Shown here piece after piece: positions 57,772 through 64,000 of a DNA stretch of 64,000 nt. Each line of letters opens with the position of its first letter. Within the stretch, counting starts at the first letter, position 1. Made by a program: the position numbers and the translations under genes. The stretch spans positions 121,643,810 to 121,707,809 of the forward strand of contig OX422220.1 in NCBI GenBank assembly GCA_949130495.1, read 5' to 3'. Origin of the DNA: Sambucus nigra (Eukaryota; Streptophyta; Magnoliopsida; Dipsacales; Adoxaceae). The notes beneath the pieces are model-generated. The model was not told the DNA's origin and did no database searches. It worked only from the letters and a program-made list of their open reading frames with translations.

Positions 57772-58425
57772 CACACACACACAAATTTATGTGTAGTTCT
57801 TAAGTATATATGTTGTAATCTATTTGTATATACATGAATTGTCTTCTTATTATTTGAAATCAAGTTGGGAAAAAACTATGTTTGAACATTCAAACTATTG
57901 TTTATTACAATGTGAATTTTGACTTTATATATCTTTTTGGTCTTCATTATAACTTGTTTGTTTGTTGTAAACTAGTTATATATAAACGTATGACTTTGAT
58001 ATTATTGGAAATAATTTGTGCAAAAACAAGGTTTGAACATTCAAACCATTCTTCATCAGAATATGAATTTTTGACTTTGATATTTATTTGAGCTTCATTA
58101 TTATGTGTTTATTTGTTGTAAATGTAATCATTTTGGTTAAAAGATGTCAGTTGTGGGTTTATCTAAAAATGTGAGCGAATTTGGGATTTGGGGTGAAGAT
58201 GGCAAAGAACAAAATGAACGTTCTTCGATTGTTTTTAATATTAATCAAATGTACATAGGTTTTTAAAGTTGGAATCAATTAGGTCAAAAAGTATAAGTGA
58301 AACCACTTTAGAAATTTCTACCGAATTCTCACCTCGCGAGTCACACTATTAGTTAGTGCTTATTGGTTGCACTTGGGTCTGATTTAACTTCCCCATTTGT
58401 TTATAGATGGTAGGTAACTATTCTT
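57772..58425 (+). repeat. CACTA-internal region with diverged tandem duplication
   Basis: A segment starting TTTGAACATTCAAAC at 57881 is repeated at 58032 with divergence, period about 151 bp. Both copies run through TTTTGACTTTxATAT to TTTGTTGTAAA. No coding frame was supported. This is probably the 5' noncoding part or an intron of the CACTA transposase gene. Confidence 0.55.
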
Positions 58426-58429
58426 ACTA

Positions 58430-61400
58430 GTTGTTACATGATATCCTCTACAAAAAGAGTGGATGAGTCAGACAAACATACTCGAGGATGTGTACCGTAG
58501 TGGTGCTAACGAGTTTGTATAATTCACAAAGACGTGTCTCAATAGTGAAGAGTTTGCCTATCCTTGCACACATTGTATAAATTGGTGAACTATTTGAGTG
58601 CATAACAGTTGAATTACATTTTTTTAAATGGAGTATGCAAGACTATTATTGGGTGTAGGTTTTTCACGGTGAATTACATTGTCCATTTGTTCCTGAATAA
58701 CCATCACGTAGAATAATGGGGGAATTACAGGGGGGTATTGTGGAGCATAATATGTTAGATGGTCTAATCGAAGATGCTTACAAAGTTCATGTGGTGGAAG
58801 ACAATGATAATTATGATTTGTGAGACAATGAATCTTATGGTGGATGTTATAATTCTCATGACGGTGTTGGGATAAACCTTTACAATGACTACCTAAGTTT
58901 GAAATTCAAATCGACCTAACCATTGTACCATAATTGTGACAAAGGTAAGACAAATTTATATGTCACGATCGGTTTGCATAGTTTGAAGAGTCATTTTTGT
59001 TTGTCTAGAAATAGCGTGACTAAAATTCTAATCTGGGTGAAGGGTTTGCTCCTCACACAGAATATGCTACCAGATAATCATCAACGTATGAATAATGGTT
59101 TGAAAGGTTTGGGAATGAATTATAAATAAATGCATGCTTGCAAGTATGATTGCAAACTGTACCGAAAGGAATATGGAAATCATGATCATTGTCTAGTATG
59201 CGAAGAACCTAGATATGTGCCAAAGCATGATTAAAATGATAAAAGAGATGCACTTTCAAAAGTTTCTCAAAAATTATTAAAATATTTCCCCACTGGTCCT
59301 AGGTTTAACATATTTTCACAATACTATGGATAGTGGAGGCAATAACTTGGCACGCTAGATCAGAAGTATGTGATAATCTCTTGTGTCATCCTATTTATTA
59401 AACCATTTGGAAAGCAATAAATTTTAATTACCCAGATTTCTCTAACGGACAATGTAATATTCATTTGTCAATATTTGTAGATGCGTTCAATTCATTAGGT
59501 AATCTTAGCACCAATCAAAGTGTATGGCTGGTGATTTTAGTGCTCCTAAATCTCTCTCCTTCATTATGCATAAGACTAGAATTTTCGATGTTATTGTTAT
59601 TGTTATTAATAACTAGGCCAAAGGATCCAGGTGACGACACTGATGTCTACTTGGCTCCATTGGTAAAATAATTTAATGAGTTGTGGGTAGTTGGAGTGAA
59701 AGCATATGACTATAGCAAACATAAGGAGTTCACATTGAAAGATATATTAATTTGGTCAATTCATGATTTCCGAACTTATGGGACTTTATCGACCTGTAAT
59801 GTTCATGGTTACTTGGGGTGTCCTATTTGTGGAGAGAGAACTAAATCTAAAAATTTCAATGATAGTGGCAAGATTTTTTGTCATTCTCATTGGGGATTTT
59901 TGCCTACAGAGCATAGGTTTAGATTTGATAAAAGTGCTAATTTTTTTATTGGATGGGGTCGGAAATAAGATACCTCTAAGAAAGATTTGAGGCTAAGAAA
60001 TTGAAATGACAGCGTTGAAATATAAAGAAAATGTGCTAGGAAAGAATCCTAAATTCAATAATGTCAAGCATAATAAGCACCTACTAAGAATGAAGTCGAG
60101 AAAAGGAAGGTGTGGTCTAGGAGTTCAATATTATTTAACTTACCGTATTGGAAGGGTAACCTCGTGAGCCATGTATTAAATATCATGAATGCTGAGAAGA
60201 ATATCACCCAGTCTCTTGTTATCACATGCCTAAGTGTCAGTCATTCGAACGATGGAGAAAAGTCACGACGTGATATTTAAGTGTTGAAAATTAAGCCGCA
60301 ATTATGGTTGAAAGAAGAAAATAGTGAGAGGAACATAATTTCCCCTAGGGCATATACTTTGAAAAGAGAAGAAATAAAGGATTATGAGCTATGCCACACA
60401 TGATCTACAAAATTTCAAGTCTAATGATTGACATTTGATTGCAATTAGTCCTTCTATTGTTTAATCTTTGTTTTTGTAAGCATAAGGATTTGTGGAGGGT
60501 CATTATGTATATTAGCCTTTGCTTCATACTATTGTGCGCAAAAGTAGTCAATCGAAAGCACATTATAGCTGCAAAAGTAACTTGTGTATTGGAGAATTAC
60601 CCCCCGGTATTCTTTGACATTAATATTCATTTGTTGATGCACTTATGTGATGAAGCGCTTCTTTGTGGCCCAGTAAGATATCAATAGATATACCCATTTG
60701 AAAGGAATATTTGCTAATATAACTTAATGGTAGTTTTATTTACTTTAATTCATTTAGCCTATGTGTTGCTGAGTTTGAATTACTTTAAAAATATAGGTTG
60801 ATAAAAGTTTTCAAAGAGTACGTTAAAAATACGAGGTACATTAAAGGATCCATCTCAGAGGAATACATTACTCTAGATGCACTCATGTTCATTAGGGAAT
60901 ATATGCCCGAGCCTAACATTTTAGACGATAGAGATGAGTTGTCCGATGTCAATGTTAAACTGACAAATTTACAACATAAGCAAATAACTCGTTAAATGTT
61001 TGAAACCCATGAAGATGTCAATGAATGTATAGAGTAAGTCCGTGTTGTAATTTCATGACATGTTGTTATCTAATAGACTTGATCACCTACTTGATAAATT
61101 TTGCAATTCAATGTAGAAAATATAATGCATCCGAGGGAAATACAAAACGAAAGATGGTTTCGCAGTTAGATAGTGAATGTAGACTTTGGGGCGTTTGATC
61201 AGAGCTAAGTATTATGCCAAGCATCCCTTATTAAATGATAAATAATTGCAAGAGTTAAAAAATATCTAATTAACTTATGTGATCCTTCATTTCAGTTGTT
61301 AAAGATGGATGATGTCACGCCAATGCTCGCTCTTTTTGCCAAAGTACCCAATTCCACGGCACATGAGTTTAAGAAGTATCGGTTGAATGGTCATATATTC

Positions 61401-61660
61401 TCATTGAGGTGGTACAAGCAAAATTCTATGTTATAAAATAACGACATTTCTTATGAGGCCCTTACGTATTTCAAGGAGTGTGACAAAGACAAAGATCTCG
61501 TTCAAGCAGAAAGGATTTACTATGCTTTAATTCAAAACATTTTTGAATTGGACTAAATATATTTTAAAAAGGTTGAGTAAGAGTTGAGGAAAAAAATTAT
61601 TATAAAGTCGATTTAGCTACCAATTTGATAATGGTAGGCTTCTCCAAGATTAAGAGTAAG
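58430..61660 (+). pseudogene. CACTA (En/Spm) TNP2-type transposase
   Basis: This transposase would cut and paste the CACTA element. In order, a transposase-associated domain is seen near 58480-58580 (VYRSGANEFV, YPCTHCIN). TNP2 proper follows with MLPDNHQRMNNGLKGLGMNY, HACKYDCKLYRKEYGNHDHC (59060-59210), GNLSTNQSVW, PKDPGDDTDVYLAPLV (59490-59670) and ELWVVGVKAYDYSKHKEFTL...GCPICGE (59681-59968). Next are LPYWKGNLVSHVLNIMNAEKN (about 60140; family LDVMHIEKN, Asp changed) and a DUF4218-like block (60439-60995, FKEYVKNTRYIKGSISEEY). Last is a DUF4216-like block (61310-61560, RIYYALIQNIFELD). Stops and frameshifts are frequent, although some gaps could be introns. An LTR cuts the element at 61817. 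Confidence 0.85.
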
Positions 61661-61816
61661 GATCATATGAATAATGAGTAATTTATTTATGTATTTAAAA
61701 AGTTCAAGCAACTGTTTTACTGATTGTATATCAACAATGAATCATGGTCATCCTCCTTACATGCATAAAGGTGCCTCATCAGTAACGTGGATGACTGTAC
61801 ACCTCTTATCGGCCAT

Positions 61817-64000
61817 TGTGACACCCCGCCTAATTATATACCGGGTGATCACTCCTTTATTAAATTAAAATCAAGGTGAACAGTTGGCTCTTTCTTAGCA
61901 TCACTGTCGTAAAAATAAACTTTTCCAAATTAGCACCCTAATTAATTAAGCTAAGTGTCAAAACCATTTTTAACCTTTCTAACCAAATTGTATTTTTAAA
62001 GAAAAACTTATTTAATTAATTATTAACCACATTTTCAATAAGTAAGAATCATTCAACAATTATCCTGGAACATAATCCAATTAATTGAAACATTCAACAT
62101 TCAAAATCCCAACATTCAAAACCTAAAGTAAAACATTCATGCTGAAATAAATCCCAAAGTAACCGTACTAGAAATAACTGAAATACAAATGTCCAAACAA
62201 AACAGATAAATAGTGGAAAGGGCGACACATGCCCCAATAACTGAGAATCATAGGAGTGGAATCAAGTATATGAAATCGTCTAAGCAAGTGGCCTGCAACT
62301 CCCACCTAAGATGCAGCACGTTCCTTCCAAGGGATCCTAAGCAAGACTCCCTTGTGGCTGGGCACCTGTAATACATACATATATATACAAGAGAGAGAAA
62401 GATAAAAAGAAACGGGTCAGAGCCCGATAGTGTATTTGATTTAAAATACGTTTAGCAAGTATTTAAATTGATATAGGCCAATGCAACAACATATTAGTGC
62501 GACACTCTCTTGAGAAATTCTCACCTCTCTTCTAATGTGCACACCTATCGCACTAACCTTCCCAACGGTTTGTCTTATCATTTATCGCACTAATCTTCCC
62601 AATGATTTAACTTATCTTAGATTACTCGTAAGATTCAAAATTTAACGATTCAATTGTTTGAAAAATATATTTCAATTAGTAACCAAAGTTCTCATTTTAA
62701 CTCTATAAATCAATAAAGTTTTCCAGTGTCATATTATACTTTCTCAAAACAAGTAATTATAATTTGAGTCATCAACCATGTCCTACATATCAATTCACAG
62801 TAGGTAGTTCCAAATTTCAGAATTTCATATATATATTAACTACTCATAAAATATATATATCATAACAGCACCCCAAATAAAAACCATGGTGCGGGCATAC
62901 TCTACTATCCAATCCCCGTATCACTCGTACTAAGGGAATACAAATTCGGAATCACTCTCGAACTGTATTAACACATACTCAAACAATATTGAGGTGAAGT
63001 ATAGATTCCAAGTCTCTAAGAGGATGGCATATGTCTGCGTCTCTTAGGACCGTCTGAACTATCACTGCGATAGCCTGTACCAAGGATACCTATACACAAA
63101 CAATATGAGGCGAAGCATAGATTCCAAGTCTCTAAGAGGAAAGCACATACCCGCATCTCTTAGGACCGTCTGAATTATCATTCTGATAGCCTGTACCAAG
63201 GATATCTATCTTCTAGGGTACAAGTCAATATCCCCCATAAAGGTCCCATCGAGATAAGACTGTCCCAGCGCGAAAACCTCAGGGATAGCAAGTAGCGTGG
63301 GCATGATTTTCACACATAGATAGTATATGCATACACAATTATATAACTATACTAATATTACCATATTAATAATGGATAAATTCTCCATTCCCATAATTAC
63401 GTCATTTGCATTTATTTCTCATTATATAGTTATCACGTATAACCATTCACATCTTACTTTAATTTGAGGAACTTTTCCACTTACTACATAACGCTTTATG
63501 GATTCTATCCTCCCAATTATAAAATTCAGTAGGTATACACATTTGTCCCAAAGTAACTCTATTACGTGTCTCTCTCTTTAAATCATAAATTCACCGACCC
63601 TTATGTAATTATCCCAAATTACAATCTTTGCCCGACATCAAGGGTCCCAAAATCTATTTACATGTCCTACTCGTCTTCCCTATCTCCCAAAATATTTTAT
63701 TAAGGATACCCAAGAATTATCTCACAATAAATTGAATTTAACTCATTTAAAAAGGAAATAGGAGTCTGCCAGGAGGGGTCGATCGATCGAGGTCTGGGGC
63801 TCGATCGATCGAAGCTCTGGGCTCGATCGATCGATCAAGCAGGTATTGCGATTTTTGCAGAATTGCAGTTACGGGTTCTAACACATTTCTTCATCCAAAT
63901 CCATATTTTTCAATCCCAAACGTCTCAAAAATTTTACTACCAACATCCTAACATGATATCATACATTTCCTACGTAAAGCATGTCAATTTACGTCACTAC
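61817..64000 (-). mobile_element. Chromovirus-type LTR, running off the window
   Basis: It begins TGTGACACCCCGCC, then ATACCGGGTGATCACTCC, matching the ends of the element 1 and solo LTRs. CAGTTGGCTC and TTAGCATCACTGTCG follow, also shared with the TRIM LTR. No PBS lies to its left, so it is a 3' LTR or a solo LTR, inserted in the CACTA element after gccat. In mid-LTR three CGATCGAT blocks lie at 63779-63836. By comparison with its relatives, its end should lie some 0.7-0.9 kb past the window. Confidence 0.85.
62981..63210. repeat. Tandem duplication of about 116 bp inside an LTR
   Basis: Two adjacent copies, each running from AAACAATAT through GATTCCAAGTCTCTAAGAGG and TCTCTTAGGACCGTCTGAA to GATAGCCTGTACCAAGGATA. 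They differ at scattered positions. Each copy itself holds the inverted words TCTCTAAGAG and CTCTTAGGA. Confidence 0.85.

Overview
The window looks like a heterochromatic stretch of a flowering-plant nuclear genome, probably a eudicot. It is AT-rich, full of dinucleotide microsatellites, and almost entirely made of decayed transposable elements. I found no intact host gene, no rRNA or tRNA gene and no CRISPR array. The species cannot be named from the sequence. Nearly every coding trace belongs to Ty3/gypsy retrotransposons (a Tekay/Del-like chromovirus group and Tat/Ogre-like elements), a CACTA DNA transposon, a LINE scrap and a TRIM.

Layout. 1-1.25 kb: unassigned. 1.26-5.67 kb: minus-strand chromovirus gag and protease, split by a plus-oriented 2.8-kb solo LTR. 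5.67-6.9 kb: CACTA-like terminal repeat and unassigned DNA. 6.93-9.95 kb: a Tat-type 3' LTR followed by an antisense gene (Transposase_28-like). 10.08-18.17 kb: chromovirus element 1 (minus), with 5' LTR, PBS, gag, RT, RNase H, integrase, chromodomain, PPT and a truncated 3' LTR. 18.17-24.35 kb: chromovirus element 2 (minus), cut in its pol. 24.35-26.41 kb and 27.86-30.04 kb: unassigned AT-rich DNA flanking a complete 1.44-kb TRIM with a perfect target-site duplication. 30.04-32.99 kb: a plus-strand chromovirus LTR, PBS and gag start. 32.99-61.8 kb: a CACTA element that appears to carry, inserted in its 5' part, a minus-strand Ogre/Tat element (33.30-57.77 kb). The Ogre element in turn carries a LINE fragment and a 3.0-kb chromovirus solo LTR in its 3' LTR, and a complete Tat element (46.63-55.94 kb) in its gag. 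61.8 kb to the end: another chromovirus LTR interrupting the CACTA element.

How the parts relate. Each retrotransposon has or had the usual gag, protease, RT, RNase H and integrase set. All are broken by stops and frameshifts, so none looks able to move on its own. The three Tat/Ogre elements share an unusual feature: between integrase and 3' LTR each carries an extra gene on the opposite strand. Two carry a Transposase_28-like gene with matching TATA box, leader and intron positions; the third carries a plant-mobile-domain gene. The TRIM has LTR ends, PBS and PPT flank of the chromovirus type, so it was probably mobilised by such elements.

The observations I rate highest are these antisense transcription units, a reiterated ATTCTCCCCG motif array upstream of the PMD gene, and inverted repeats at a similar position but with different sequence in five LTRs. 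Large-scale nesting is ordinary for plant heterochromatin. Family names rest on motifs read by eye, not on database searches.
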